DNA of 64,000 bases from Promicromonospora thailandica (GTDB taxonomy: Bacteria; Actinomycetota; Actinomycetes; Actinomycetales; Cellulomonadaceae). The notes under the pieces were generated by a model. The model worked only from the letters and a program-made list of their open reading frames with translations, searched no databases and had not been told where the DNA came from. Within the stretch, counting starts at the first letter, position 1, and every line of letters starts with the position of its first letter. Below, piece after piece: positions 1 to 8,853 of this stretch. Where the stretch lies: positions 204,992 through 268,991 of the forward strand of contig NZ_JAMTCS010000010.1 in the NCBI RefSeq assembly GCF_024171955.1. Reading direction: 5' to 3'. The position numbers and the translations under genes were made by a program.

Positions 1-71
1 CGGTGCACGCGGCCCGGTGCGCGCAGGCCCGCGGGCGGCTGCGTGCGGACCGGGGTCTGGGTGGTGGTCAC
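1..71 (-). CDS. Probable second sugar ABC permease, 5' fragment at window edge
   Basis: A frame opening with GTG at 71 stays free of stops to the left edge (23 codons seen). The GTG overlaps the TGA of the upstream permease in a GTGA junction, the same coupling used between the other genes of this operon. A MalG-type inner-membrane permease is expected here, because the operon so far has only a binding protein and one MalF-type permease. The visible residues (V-T-T-T-Q-T-P-V...) are just a polar N-terminus, so the function is inferred from position only. Confidence 0.5.
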   Translation of the reverse strand, partial: MTTTQTPVRTQPPAGLRAPGRVH

Positions 72-997
72 AGCCGGACCGCCCTTCCGCGCGTGGCGAT
101 GATCTGGGCCACGGAGATCAGCGCCGTGACCACGAGGAACACCGTCGCGTTGGCCATCTGGTAGGCGTAGTCGCCGCCGGTGAAGCCGCCGAAGATGGTC
201 ATGGCGACGCTGCTCGTCGCGGTGCCGGGTCCGCCTCCGGTGAGGCCGACGATGACGTCGTACACGCCGAGGTATCCCTTCACGCCGAGGATCGTGTTGA
301 TCAGGATGAAGCCCGCGATGAGCGGGACGGTGACCGACCGGAACTGCCGCCACGGGGAGGCGCCGTCCAGGGCGCTGGCCTCGTAGAGGTCGGTCGGGAT
401 GGAGGTGAGCCCTGCGGTGTAGACCAGGAGCGCGCCGGGGATGGTCTGCCACGCCGACACGATGACGATGGACAGCCAGGCCAGGTCGGGGTTGCCGAGG
501 ATGCTCTCCTCCAGCGGCCCGAAGCCCACGGCCGTGGCGATCGCCGGCAGGGAGTTCGAGAACAGGAAGTTGAACACGTAGGCGACGACGATCCCGGAGA
601 CCACCATGGGGATGACGAACACGGTGCGCAGCGTGGTCGCGAACCGGATGCGCCGGGTCAGGGCGACGGCGAGCGCGAGCGCGATCACCTGCGCGACGAC
701 GACGGTGACCACCGCGAACCCGAGCGTGAACCCGTAGGCCTCGAGGATGCGCGGGTCGCTGAACAGCGCCGCGTAGTTGCTCAGGCCCAGGAACGACCAC
801 TCCCCGAAGCCGACGTAGTCGGTGAGGCTGTAGAAGATGCCGATCAGGGCGGGGATCACGACGAACGCCGTGAACACGAGCAGGGTCGGGACCAGGAAGA
901 GGTAGTAGACCCGGTCGACGCGCCGCTCCCTGCGATAGGACCCCCGGCGATACGACTTCCTGCGATACAACGTTGTCGCGCTCGTACGGTGTGTCAT
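68..997 (-). CDS. Carbohydrate ABC transporter permease (MalF/UgpA type)
   Basis: A 309-residue inner-membrane permease of a CUT1-type sugar importer. The N-terminus is short and Arg-rich, then six hydrophobic segments follow. The cytoplasmic EAA loop (EASALDGASPWRQF, about residues 206-220) docks the ATPase. The ATG start at 997 overlaps the stop of the binding-protein gene by 4 bp (ATGA), so the two are translationally coupled. The frame is open much further upstream, but that extension is only antisense reading of the binding protein. Substrate cannot be told from sequence. No ATPase gene is visible; actinobacterial CUT1 systems often share one MsiK-type ATPase encoded elsewhere. Confidence 0.93.
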   Translation of the reverse strand: MTHRTSATTLYRRKSYRRGSYRRERRVDRVYYLFLVPTLLVFTAFVVIPALIGIFYSLTDYVGFGEWSFLGLSNYAALFSDPRILEAYGFTLGFAVVTVVVAQVIALALAVALTRRIRFATTLRTVFVIPMVVSGIVVAYVFNFLFSNSLPAIATAVGFGPLEESILGNPDLAWLSIVIVSAWQTIPGALLVYTAGLTSIPTDLYEASALDGASPWRQFRSVTVPLIAGFILINTILGVKGYLGVYDVIVGLTGGGPGTATSSVAMTIFGGFTGGDYAYQMANATVFLVVTALISVAQIIATRGRAVRL

Positions 998-2307
998 ACC
1001 GTGGCTCCCCGTCCCGCCAGCCGGCGCCAGTCCGCGTCGAGCTGGCGCAGCATGCCCTCGAAGTTGCCGCTGCGGATCGCGGCCTGCAGGTAGTTGCCCA
1101 GCGGGATCGACGTCGGCACGAACGTCCCGGCGCCCTGGTAGAAGGCCGCCCGGTCGACGTACTCCTGGAGGCCGGCCAGCCGCTCGTCCTGCTGCGGCGG
1201 GGCGTCCTGGAGCGTCGAGTACGCGAGGTTGTCGCTGTTGTAGGCGTTGATGATGTCGGGCCGCATGAGGAACTCGACGAGCTCGCGCGCCTCGTCCTGG
1301 TGCGGCGACGCCGTCGGGATCCACAGGCCCAGGTCGATGTTCACGCGCGCCTGCCGGTCGTCCGGGTTCTCCGAGACGGGCAGCGGGAAGGTGCCGATCT
1401 CCAGGTCCGGGTCCACGAGGGCGATCTGCCCGAGCGCCCACGGGCCCTGCAGGTACATGGCGGCCTCGCCCTTGCCGAAGGCGAGGTTGCCGTCGGCGTA
1501 CGCCCGCACCGCGTGGTCCGGGTTGAAGTAGGACGAGATGGTCTTGGCGCGCTCCATCGGCACGGCGAAGTCCTTCTCGAACGACACCTCCGAGTCCGGC
1601 CCCACGTCGGTGCCCAGCTCCTTGAGCCGGCGGAAGAACTCGCCGGGCGCCACGAGGCTGCCCACGGAGTAGTCGAACAGGCCCTGCCAGAGCGTCCAGG
1701 TGTCCCGGTCGGTCGCGTAGATCGGGGTGACGCCGGCGCGGCTGAGCTCCTCGCACACGTCGACGAACTGCGACCACGTCTCCGGGACCGGCAGGTCGTG
1801 GTCCCGGAAGATCTTCTTGTTGTAGATCACGCCCGCGGCGGCCAGCGAGTAGGGCAGCACGCTGGTGCGGCCGGGGTAGGTGGCGTACTGGTCGGTCAGC
1901 TCGCCGATGTCGGTGCGGACGGTGTGCGCCGACGGCAGGTCGGACAGGTCGCCGAGCACCCCGCGCTTGATGTACCGGGCGAGCTCCAGGTTGTCGTTGA
2001 AGCAGCCGACGTCGGCGGGCTCGTTGCGGACGAACTGCGGCGCGATGGCCACGGTGCTGTCGTGCACCACGGTCACGCCGCCGCGCTCCTTCTCGAAGCG
2101 CCGGAGCAGGTCGTCGAAGTACGCCAGCACCTCCTGCTTCTGCTCGTAGAAGCGGAGCGTCACCCCGCCGCCGGCCCGTGCGGCGGGTGCGCACCCGGCG
2201 GCGCCGAGCGCGACCATCGCGGCCGACCCCGCCAGGAACGAGCGGCGGCTGAGCGTGCCGCCCCTGTGCCGGTCCACCTGCCGGCTCTGGTTCACCTGTC
2301 GGCTCAC
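994..2307 (-). CDS. Extracellular solute-binding lipoprotein of sugar ABC importer
   Basis: A 437-residue family 1 solute-binding protein that would capture a carbohydrate outside the cell for the permeases that follow. Residues 20-39 form a lipoprotein signal with a twin-arginine pattern (SRRSFL) and the lipobox Cys at about 39 (ALGAAGC), so Tat export and lipid anchoring are likely. I place the start at GTG 2307 because GGGAGA lies just upstream; the open frame reaches 2403 but those residues are not signal-like. It is the first gene of the operon and lies directly behind the 16-bp palindrome at 2356. Ligand unknown. Confidence 0.92.
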   Translation of the reverse strand: MSRQVNQSRQVDRHRGGTLSRRSFLAGSAAMVALGAAGCAPAARAGGGVTLRFYEQKQEVLAYFDDLLRRFEKERGGVTVVHDSTVAIAPQFVRNEPADVGCFNDNLELARYIKRGVLGDLSDLPSAHTVRTDIGELTDQYATYPGRTSVLPYSLAAAGVIYNKKIFRDHDLPVPETWSQFVDVCEELSRAGVTPIYATDRDTWTLWQGLFDYSVGSLVAPGEFFRRLKELGTDVGPDSEVSFEKDFAVPMERAKTISSYFNPDHAVRAYADGNLAFGKGEAAMYLQGPWALGQIALVDPDLEIGTFPLPVSENPDDRQARVNIDLGLWIPTASPHQDEARELVEFLMRPDIINAYNSDNLAYSTLQDAPPQQDERLAGLQEYVDRAAFYQGAGTFVPTSIPLGNYLQAAIRSGNFEGMLRQLDADWRRLAGRGATV

Positions 2308-2355
2308 ACTGCATCTCCCATGCTCGAACTCCGTTGCTCGCAGCGACCGTCGGAA

Positions 2356-2371
2356 TTTACAGCGCTGTAAA
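2356..2371. promoter_or_regulatory. Perfect 16-bp palindrome, LacI-family-like operator
   Basis: TTTACAGCGCTGTAAA reads identically on both strands and has the central CG typical of LacI/GalR-family operators. It lies 49 bp upstream of the binding-protein start, so it most likely controls the sugar ABC operon. The cognate repressor is not in the window. Confidence 0.7.
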
Positions 2372-2462
2372 GACCTCGTCAAACAGGTCTCGCGCCCGCG
2401 CACCCCGTACCGGTCAGGAATCGAGAAGCACTCCCCCGGCCGACCGGCCTACCGTCGACGAC

Positions 2463-3107
2463 ATGGCACACAACGACGCGCACATCCACTCGATCACCCT
2501 CGGCGTGACCGACCTCCCGGCCGCCCGCGCCTTCTACGACGCTGCCTTCGGCCTGGGCGACCTCCTCGACCTGCGCGAGACCGACGCCCCCACGAGCGGT
2601 TTCCGCGGGTTCCACGTGTCCCTCATCTCGGCCCAGCCCGGCGACGTGCACGCGCTGTTCGACTCGGCGGTCGCCGCGGGCGCCGCCGTGCTCAAGCCCG
2701 TGGCCAAGTCGCTCTGGGGCCACGGCGGCGTGGTCCAGGCGCCCGACGGCGCCATCTGGAAGGTCGCGACCTCCGCCAAGAAGGACTCCCGCCCGGCCGA
2801 GCGCCGGTTCGACGAGGTGGTGCTGCTGGTCGGCGCCGAGGACGTCGCGGCGAGCAAGCGGTTCTACGTGGACCACGGCCTGAAGGTGGGCAAGAGCTTC
2901 GGGTCCTACGTGGACTTCGACATGGACCTCGACATGGCCACCAGCCGGTTCGGCTTCGGCCTCTACAAGCGGCGCGCGCTGGCCAAGGACGCCGGCGTGC
3001 CGCCCGAGGGCACCGGCTCGCACCGGCTGGTGGTGCACGGCGGCCTCGGCGCCGTCACCGACCCGGACGGGTTCGCATGGGAGCCGGTGCCGGACCGGAC
3101 CAGCTGA
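2463..3107 (+). CDS. VOC superfamily protein (two glyoxalase-like modules)
   Basis: A 214-residue protein with two tandem vicinal-oxygen-chelate modules (about residues 4-108 and 117-212). Each begins with the beta-strand signature of the fold (HSITLGVTDLPAARAFYDAA and DEVVLLVGAEDVAASKRFY). The family includes glyoxalases, dioxygenases and resistance proteins, and the actual reaction cannot be assigned. The start is ATG 2463; the frame is open back to 2334 but that part runs through the operator region of the divergent ABC operon. It stands alone between a divergent and a convergent gene. Confidence 0.85.
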   Translation: MAHNDAHIHSITLGVTDLPAARAFYDAAFGLGDLLDLRETDAPTSGFRGFHVSLISAQPGDVHALFDSAVAAGAAVLKPVAKSLWGHGGVVQAPDGAIWKVATSAKKDSRPAERRFDEVVLLVGAEDVAASKRFYVDHGLKVGKSFGSYVDFDMDLDMATSRFGFGLYKRRALAKDAGVPPEGTGSHRLVVHGGLGAVTDPDGFAWEPVPDRTS

Positions 3108-3110
3108 GAA

Positions 3111-3710
3111 TCAGGCCCGAGCGTCGGCGGCCAGCGCCTGCGCCACCCGCGACCGCAGCGCGGGCACCACCTCGTCCTCGAACCACGGGTTCCGGGCCTG
3201 CCACCGGAAGTTGAGCGGCGAGGGGTGCACCAGCGGTATCGCGTCGGGCAGGTACTCGGCCCAGGCCCGCACCGTCTCGGTCAGGGTCGGCCGGGCGCGC
3301 ACGCCCAGGTAGTACTTCTGGGCGTACCCGCCCACCAGGACCATCAGACGCACGTGCGGCAGCTCGGCGAGGATGCGCCGGTGCCACAGGTCCGCGAAGT
3401 CCTTGCGGGGCGGCAGGTCCCCGGAGACCCCCTTGCCGGGGTAGTAGAAGTCCATGGGCAGGATCGCGATCCGGTCCGGGTCGTAGAAGGTCGCGTCGTC
3501 GACGCCGAGCCAGCCGCGCAGCCGCACGCCGCTCGCGTCGTTCCACGGCACGCCGCTCTCCTGCGCCTTGCGGCCCGGCGCCTGGCCGACGAGCGCGACC
3601 CGCGCGCCCGGCGCGGCGGCGTAGAGGGGTTCGTACCCGAGGTCGCGGGCCCACGCGTTGGAGGGGTGGGCGGCGATCTCGGCCCGGATCAGGTCGAGGG
3701 CGGTCTGCAC
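3111..3710 (-). CDS. Uracil-DNA glycosylase superfamily protein
   Basis: A 199-residue protein of the uracil-DNA glycosylase fold. It has the water-activating motif GQAPG near residue 33, the downstream PWNDASG element, and the minor-groove motif HPSPLN near residue 166. Proteins of this fold excise uracil or mispaired bases; the exact subfamily is not clear. The start is GTG 3710 with a weak GGTGAG upstream; earlier in-frame starts exist but read across the intergenic region. It converges on the VOC gene with only 3 bp between the stops. Confidence 0.82.
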   Translation of the reverse strand: MQTALDLIRAEIAAHPSNAWARDLGYEPLYAAAPGARVALVGQAPGRKAQESGVPWNDASGVRLRGWLGVDDATFYDPDRIAILPMDFYYPGKGVSGDLPPRKDFADLWHRRILAELPHVRLMVLVGGYAQKYYLGVRARPTLTETVRAWAEYLPDAIPLVHPSPLNFRWQARNPWFEDEVVPALRSRVAQALAADARA

Positions 3711-3853
3711 CGGCCCAGTCTCACCCCGTCCGTGTCCCCCGTGCGAGCTACCCGCAAGTGTCCACCCTGCGGTGACTACCCGGCGACGCCCGATCCATAG
3801 CGTTCTGGGTAGATCGCGGCGCACCCGCCGCGGCATCCCCGAAGGAGTCCATC

Positions 3854-4705
3854 GTGCGTGTGGTGTGGCAGCTCGTGGCCGTGGTGGCCGTCTCGATCCT
3901 CGGTGCCCAGGGCCTCGCCCTGGTCGAGCACAACCCCTGGCTGACTCTCCTCGTCGGCGTGGCCACGGCGGTCGCGGGCCTCGCCGTCTACCGCTGGGTC
4001 GTCGGACGCACCGAGCGCCGGCAGGTGACCGAGCTGGCCCGGCTCGGCGCCGTCCGCTCGGTGACCTGGGGCACCCTGCTCGGCATCGGGCTGTTCGGCC
4101 TGGTGATCCTCAACCTCGCCCTCCTCGGCAGCTACTCCGTGCACGGCCTGGGTTCCCCCTCGGGCGCGCTCGGGCTGCTGGGCTTCATGGCCATGGCCGC
4201 GGTGACCGAGGAGCTGCTGTGGCGCGGCGTCCTGTTCCGGGTCGTGGAGAGCTGGACCGGCACCTGGACCGCTCTGGCGATCACCGGCCTGCTGTTCGGC
4301 CTGGCGCACCTGCTCAACCCGAACGCCACCCTGTGGGGTGCGCTCGCCATCGCGCTCGAGGCCGGCGGCATGCTGACCGCGGCGTACGTGGCCACCCGCA
4401 AGCTCTGGGTGCCGATCGGCCTGCACCTGGGCTGGAACGTCGCCGGCAGCACGATCTTCAGCACCGAGGTGTCCGGCAACGACACGCCGCAGGGTCTGCT
4501 CGACGCCGGCACGTCCGGGCCCGCCCTGGTCACGGGCGGCGCGTTCGGCCCCGAGGGCAGCCTCTACTCGGTGGCGTTCTGCACCGCGGTCGCCGTCGTC
4601 TTCCTGGTGGTGGCCCACCGGCGCGGCACCATCGTCCCGGCCCGCCGCGCCGCCCGGGCCCGAGCCGCGGTCCCCGGGCAGACGCCCGCTAGGCTCCCCC
4701 GGTGA
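3854..4705 (+). CDS. CPBP family intramembrane metalloprotease
   Basis: A 283-residue multi-pass membrane protein with the three Abi/CPBP motifs: EELLWRG (about 117-123), FGLAH (about 149-153) and a later histidine followed by WN (HLGWN, about 195-199). Together they build the active site of these type II CAAX-prenyl-protease-like enzymes. It starts at GTG 3854 behind a strong GAAGGAG. Its stop overlaps the GTG of the sensor kinase (GTGA), so it is the first gene of a three-gene operon with the two-component system. The natural substrate is unknown. Confidence 0.9.
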   Translation: MRVVWQLVAVVAVSILGAQGLALVEHNPWLTLLVGVATAVAGLAVYRWVVGRTERRQVTELARLGAVRSVTWGTLLGIGLFGLVILNLALLGSYSVHGLGSPSGALGLLGFMAMAAVTEELLWRGVLFRVVESWTGTWTALAITGLLFGLAHLLNPNATLWGALAIALEAGGMLTAAYVATRKLWVPIGLHLGWNVAGSTIFSTEVSGNDTPQGLLDAGTSGPALVTGGAFGPEGSLYSVAFCTAVAVVFLVVAHRRGTIVPARRAARARAAVPGQTPARLPR

Positions 4706-5862
4706 CCGATCTGACCCCGGCCCTGGACCGGTGGCGCCGGCTCGACGTCACCGTCCGGGACCTCCCGCTCGCGCTCGGGTTCGCGGCGTCGGCCTTCGTG
4801 CCGGCGCTGCGCGACTACGGGACACAGGTCGGCGGCCTGCCGGCCCACCCCCTGGACGGCTGGGCCCTGCTGGCCGTCGCGCTCCAGTGCCTGCCGCTCG
4901 TGGTGCGGCGCCGACTGCCCCTCCTGTGCCTCACCCTGGTCGTGGCCGGCTTCGTGCTCGCCCAGCACCTCGCGTTCCAGTCGTTCGCCGGCAACACCGT
5001 CGCGGTCACGCTCGTGAGCACGGGCGTCCACCTCGCCCGGCACCGCCTCGGCGTGGCCGCGGCGCTCGCGGCCGGGTACGTGGCGCTGGCCGTGTCGCTC
5101 GACCTGCGCGGCGGCACCGAGCGCCCGGACGAGTACCTGACGTTCTTCCTCGCGCTGGCGTTCGCCTGGGGCGTCGGGGCGTGGGTGCGCTCGACGCGGA
5201 CCGCCGAGGCGGACCGCCGGGCGCGGGTCGAGCAGGACACCCGGACCGCCGAGCGCACCCGGATCGCCCGCGAGCTGCACGACGTGGTGACGCACCACGT
5301 GACCGCGATGGTGGTGCAGACGGAGGCCGCCCGGTACCTGACGGCGGCCCCGGACCGCCTGGAGCGGACGCTGGACGCCGTGGCCGACACCGGCCGCCGC
5401 GCCGTCACCGACCTGCGGCACCTGCTCGACCTGCTGGACCCCGGGCACCCCGGGCCGGCCCGCGCGCCGTCGACCGGTGACCTGCGGGAGCTGGTGGAGC
5501 AGACCCGCCGGGCCGGCCAGCCGGTGGAGCTCACCGAGTCCGGCGCACCGGCCCGGGCCGCGGGCAGCGCGGAGCTCGTGGCCTACCGCGTGGTGCAGGA
5601 GGCCCTGACCAACGCCCTCAAGCACGCCCGCGGAAGCCGTACCGCGGTGGACGTGCGGCACACCGGGAAGGAGATCCAGGTGACGGTGACGACGGGCGCA
5701 CCGGACGCAGCGGCCGCGGGCCGCCCGCCGGCCGGGAGCGGGCGGGGCCTGTCCGGGCTGCGCGAGCGGGTCGGCGCGGTGGGCGGGCGGCTCCACGCCG
5801 ACCGGGCCGACGACGGCGGCTTCGTGGTCCGGGCCGACATCCCGACCGGGAGCGCGTCGTGA
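4702..5862 (+). CDS. Two-component sensor histidine kinase (HisKA_3 type)
   Basis: A 386-residue membrane kinase of the DesK/NarX class. About five hydrophobic segments fill residues 15-165. A dimerisation helix follows with the phospho-acceptor His in RIARELHDVVTHH (about residue 193). The HATPase_c domain has the N-box LTNALKHAR and the G-box GRGLSGLRERVG. It starts at GTG 4702, overlapping the CPBP stop, and ends overlapping the regulator gene. The membrane part has no obvious ligand domain, so the stimulus is unknown. Confidence 0.92.
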   Translation: MTDLTPALDRWRRLDVTVRDLPLALGFAASAFVPALRDYGTQVGGLPAHPLDGWALLAVALQCLPLVVRRRLPLLCLTLVVAGFVLAQHLAFQSFAGNTVAVTLVSTGVHLARHRLGVAAALAAGYVALAVSLDLRGGTERPDEYLTFFLALAFAWGVGAWVRSTRTAEADRRARVEQDTRTAERTRIARELHDVVTHHVTAMVVQTEAARYLTAAPDRLERTLDAVADTGRRAVTDLRHLLDLLDPGHPGPARAPSTGDLRELVEQTRRAGQPVELTESGAPARAAGSAELVAYRVVQEALTNALKHARGSRTAVDVRHTGKEIQVTVTTGAPDAAAAGRPPAGSGRGLSGLRERVGAVGGRLHADRADDGGFVVRADIPTGSAS

Positions 5863-6524
5863 CGGGCGCCGCCCCGACCCGGGTGCTGGTGTGCGACGAC
5901 CAGGTGCTCATCCGGACCGGGTTCGCGACGATCATCGACGCGCAGCCCGACATGGAGGTCGTGGGCGAGTGCGGCGACGGGCGGGCCGCCGTCGAGCTGG
6001 CCGGCGCGCTGCGGCCCGACGTCGTGGTGATGGACGTGCGCATGCCCGTGCTCGACGGCATCGCGGCGACCCGCCTGCTCGCCGGCGCCGAGGTCGACCA
6101 CCCGGTCAAGGTCCTGGTGGTGACCACCTTCAACCTCGACGAGTACGTGTACGAGGCGCTGCGCGCCGGCGCGAGCGGGTTCCTGCTCAAGGACGCCCCG
6201 GCCGCGCAGCTCCTGCAGGGCATCCGCACGGTCGCCTCGGGGGCCGCGCTGCTGGCCCCCGAGGTGACGCGCGAGCTCGTGGGCCGGTACGCCGAGCGCA
6301 TCCGGCCGGTGCGCGCCGCCCCCGTGGACACCGGCCTGACGCCGCGCGAGCTGGAGGTGCTGCGGCTGATCGCCGAGGGCCTGTCGAACGGCGAGATCGC
6401 CGAGCGGCTCGTGCTCAGCCAGGAAACGGTCAAGACGTACGTGTCCCGCCTCCTGGCCAAGCTTGGGCTGCGGGACCGGGTGCAGGCGGTGGTCCACGCC
6501 TACCGCACGGGCCTCGTCACCTGA
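5859..6524 (+). CDS. NarL/LuxR-type response regulator
   Basis: A 221-residue response regulator. The receiver domain (about 5-120) carries the phosphorylated Asp in VVMDVRMP, and the LuxR HTH (about 152-215) starts LTPRELEVLRLIAEG. It is translationally coupled to the kinase by a GTGA overlap at 5859, making a clear cognate pair. Because the CPBP protease gene is in the same operon, it may be part of the output or of signal processing; that is inference. Confidence 0.93.
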   Translation: MTGAAPTRVLVCDDQVLIRTGFATIIDAQPDMEVVGECGDGRAAVELAGALRPDVVVMDVRMPVLDGIAATRLLAGAEVDHPVKVLVVTTFNLDEYVYEALRAGASGFLLKDAPAAQLLQGIRTVASGAALLAPEVTRELVGRYAERIRPVRAAPVDTGLTPRELEVLRLIAEGLSNGEIAERLVLSQETVKTYVSRLLAKLGLRDRVQAVVHAYRTGLVT

Positions 6525-6553
6525 GCCCGGTCACCTGAGCCCGCATCCCTCCG

Positions 6554-8038
6554 TCACGCCCCCGTCAGCGTCCTCAGCGTCGCCTGCGCCCCGGACCGGT
6601 GCAGCGAGCCGAGCGCGTCGAGGTACGGACCGGTGAACCGCGGCTCGTCGACCAGGTCGCCGAACAGGGCCGGGTCGCGCAGGAAGGCGAGCGGGTCGCC
6701 GTCGCGCTGAGACCGGGCGCGGGCGACCAGCACGTCCGCGAGCCGGTCCACGACCGCGATCGGCTCACCCTGCTCGTCGGTGCCCTCGGCGTAGCGGGCC
6801 CAGCTCGCGACGATCGCCGCCGACCGCGTCACGCCGCCGCCCGCGCGCAGCCGCTCGCGCACCAGCGGCACCAGCCACTTCGGGATGCGGTCCGACGTCT
6901 CGGCGCACAGGCGGGCCAGCGTGTCGGCCACCTCCGGGTTGCCGAACCGCTCCACGAGGGTCGCCTTGTACTCCCCCAGGTCGACGCCCGGCACCGGCCG
7001 CAGGGTCGGCGTCGCCTCGTCCATGTAGTCGCGCACGAACCGGGCCAGCAGCGGGTCGGCGACGGCCTCGTGCGCGTACCGGTAGCCGCTCAGCCACCCC
7101 AGGTAGGCGAGGGCCTGGTGGCTCACGTTGAGCAGGCGCAGCTTCATGAGCTCGTAGGGCTCCACGTCCGCCACGAGCTGCACCCCGGCGTGCTCGAGGG
7201 GCGGCCGGCCCTGCGGGAAGTCGTCCTCCAGCACCCACTGGAAGAACGGTTCGGCCACCACCGGCCAGCGGTCCTCGACGCCGAACCGGTCCCGGACCAG
7301 CGCCCGGTCCGCGTCGGTCGTCACGGGCGTGATCCGGTCCACCATCGAGTTGGGGAACGCGACGGCGTTGTGCACCCACGCGCCGAGCTCCGGGTCGCGC
7401 AGCGCCGCGAAGGCCGCGAACACGGCGCGCGCCTTCGCGCCGTTGCCCTGCACGTTGTCGCAGGACATCACGGTGAAGGGCGGCACCCCGCGGGCCCGCC
7501 GTCGGGCCAGGGCCTCGACCACGTACCCGAACACGGTGGTGGGTACCGCGCCCGGCCGCGCGTCGGCGACGACGGCGGGGGCTGTCACGTCGAACTCTCC
7601 CGTGACCTGGTCGAAGTTGTACCCGCCCTCCGTGATCGTCAGGGACACGATGCGGGTGTCCGGGTGGGCGAGGCGCTCCAGCACGGCCTCCGGGTCGTCG
7701 GGCGCGAACAGGTAGTCCACGATGCTGCCGACCACGCGCGCCTCCAGGCCGCCGTCGGCGTGCTTGGTGACGAGCGTGTAGAGGCCGTCCTGCGGCCGCA
7801 GGGCGTCGCGCATCGCGGCGTCGCCGGACATGAGACCGACGCCGCAGATGCCCCACTCGCGTGCCTCGCCGCGGCGCAGGAGCTCGTCCACCGCGAGCGC
7901 CTGGTGCGCGCGGTGGAAGCCGCCGACGCCGAGGTGCACGATGCCGGTGCGGATGCCGGCCCGGTCGTAGGGGGGCAGCTCGACGGTTCCCGCCGGGGCC
8001 GCGTCGTCGGCCGGTGTGGTCGCGAGGTCGAGCGTCAC
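6554..8038 (-). CDS. Mannitol/fructuronate dehydrogenase family oxidoreductase
   Basis: A 494-residue polyol-specific long-chain dehydrogenase, NAD(P)-dependent and zinc-independent. The N-terminal nucleotide-binding part has the family signature GVGGFHRAHQ (about 37-46). The catalytic segment KLRLLNVSHQ contains the conserved Lys, Asn and His. Such enzymes oxidise mannitol, arabitol or sorbitol to the ketose. It starts at GTG 8038, overlapping the upstream permease stop (GTGA), and is the last gene of the DeoR-linked polyol operon, so it probably acts on the imported sugar alcohol. Confidence 0.93.
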   Translation of the reverse strand: MTLDLATTPADDAAPAGTVELPPYDRAGIRTGIVHLGVGGFHRAHQALAVDELLRRGEAREWGICGVGLMSGDAAMRDALRPQDGLYTLVTKHADGGLEARVVGSIVDYLFAPDDPEAVLERLAHPDTRIVSLTITEGGYNFDQVTGEFDVTAPAVVADARPGAVPTTVFGYVVEALARRRARGVPPFTVMSCDNVQGNGAKARAVFAAFAALRDPELGAWVHNAVAFPNSMVDRITPVTTDADRALVRDRFGVEDRWPVVAEPFFQWVLEDDFPQGRPPLEHAGVQLVADVEPYELMKLRLLNVSHQALAYLGWLSGYRYAHEAVADPLLARFVRDYMDEATPTLRPVPGVDLGEYKATLVERFGNPEVADTLARLCAETSDRIPKWLVPLVRERLRAGGGVTRSAAIVASWARYAEGTDEQGEPIAVVDRLADVLVARARSQRDGDPLAFLRDPALFGDLVDEPRFTGPYLDALGSLHRSGAQATLRTLTGA

Positions 8039-8853
8039 TTGATGGCTCCCATCGCGAGGCCGCGCACGAGCTGCTTCTGGGCGATCCAGCCGGCCAGCAC
8101 GACGGGCACGATCGCGACGGTGGCGGCGGCGGACAGCACGGCGAGGAACTGGCCGCGCCCGTCGACGAAGCTGGTGAGGAACGGCGGGGTGGTGCGTGCC
8201 ACCTGCGCGGTGAGCAGGTTGGCGAGGAAGAACTCGTTCCAGGCGAAGATGAAGCAGATGAGCCCGGCCGCGGCGACGCCGGGGAGCACGATCGGCAGCA
8301 CGACGCGGAAGATCTCGGTGCCGAGGCGGGCGCCGTCGATCTGGGCGGCCTCGATGATCTCGCGCGGCACCTCGGCGAGGAAGGACCGCATCATCCAGAC
8401 GGCGATCGGCAGGTTGACACCCACGTAGAGGATGGTGAGCCAGGTGATGTTGTCGAGCCCGCCCACGGACTGCAGCAGCAGGTACACGGGGATGATGGAC
8501 GCGGCGACGGGCATGAAGCGCGTCGAGATGAAGAAGAACAGGGCGTCGCGGACGTTCCCGACGGGCCGGATGCTGAGCGCGTAGGCCGCGGGGACGGCGA
8601 GCACGAGCACCAGGAGCGTGGACCCGACGCTCGCGCTGAGCGAGTTGATCAGGTAGGGCAGCATGTCGCGGTCGAAGACGGCCTGGAACCGGTCGAGCGT
8701 GAGGTCGGGTACGAACGTCGGCGGCACGGTGGCGGCTTGGCTCTCGGGCTTGAAGGCGGTGAACACCATCCAGGCGACCGGGAAGAAGAACCCGAGCACG
8801 AGCACCCAGGTGAGCGCGGTGACGAGGCCGCCGCGCAGGCGTGAGGTGGTCAT
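8035..8853 (-). CDS. Polyol ABC transporter permease (MalG/SmoG type)
   Basis: A 272-residue CUT1-type permease with six membrane segments and the EAA loop (EIIEAAQIDGARLGTEIF, about 186-203). The start is ATG 8853, overlapping the upstream permease stop in an ATGA junction; the frame is open further upstream but that is shadow of the other permease. It pairs with the 8850-9791 permease. With the polyol dehydrogenase downstream, a sugar alcohol such as sorbitol or mannitol is the likely cargo. Confidence 0.93.
   Translation of the reverse strand: MTTSRLRGGLVTALTWVLVLGFFFPVAWMVFTAFKPESQAATVPPTFVPDLTLDRFQAVFDRDMLPYLINSLSASVGSTLLVLVLAVPAAYALSIRPVGNVRDALFFFISTRFMPVAASIIPVYLLLQSVGGLDNITWLTILYVGVNLPIAVWMMRSFLAEVPREIIEAAQIDGARLGTEIFRVVLPIVLPGVAAAGLICFIFAWNEFFLANLLTAQVARTTPPFLTSFVDGRGQFLAVLSAAATVAIVPVVLAGWIAQKQLVRGLAMGAIK

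Noticed and set aside
998..2314. Long N-terminal extension of the 68-997 permease
   Set aside because: The extension overlaps the binding-protein gene in another frame and is Arg/Ala-rich; a coupled ATG at 997 explains the permease start.
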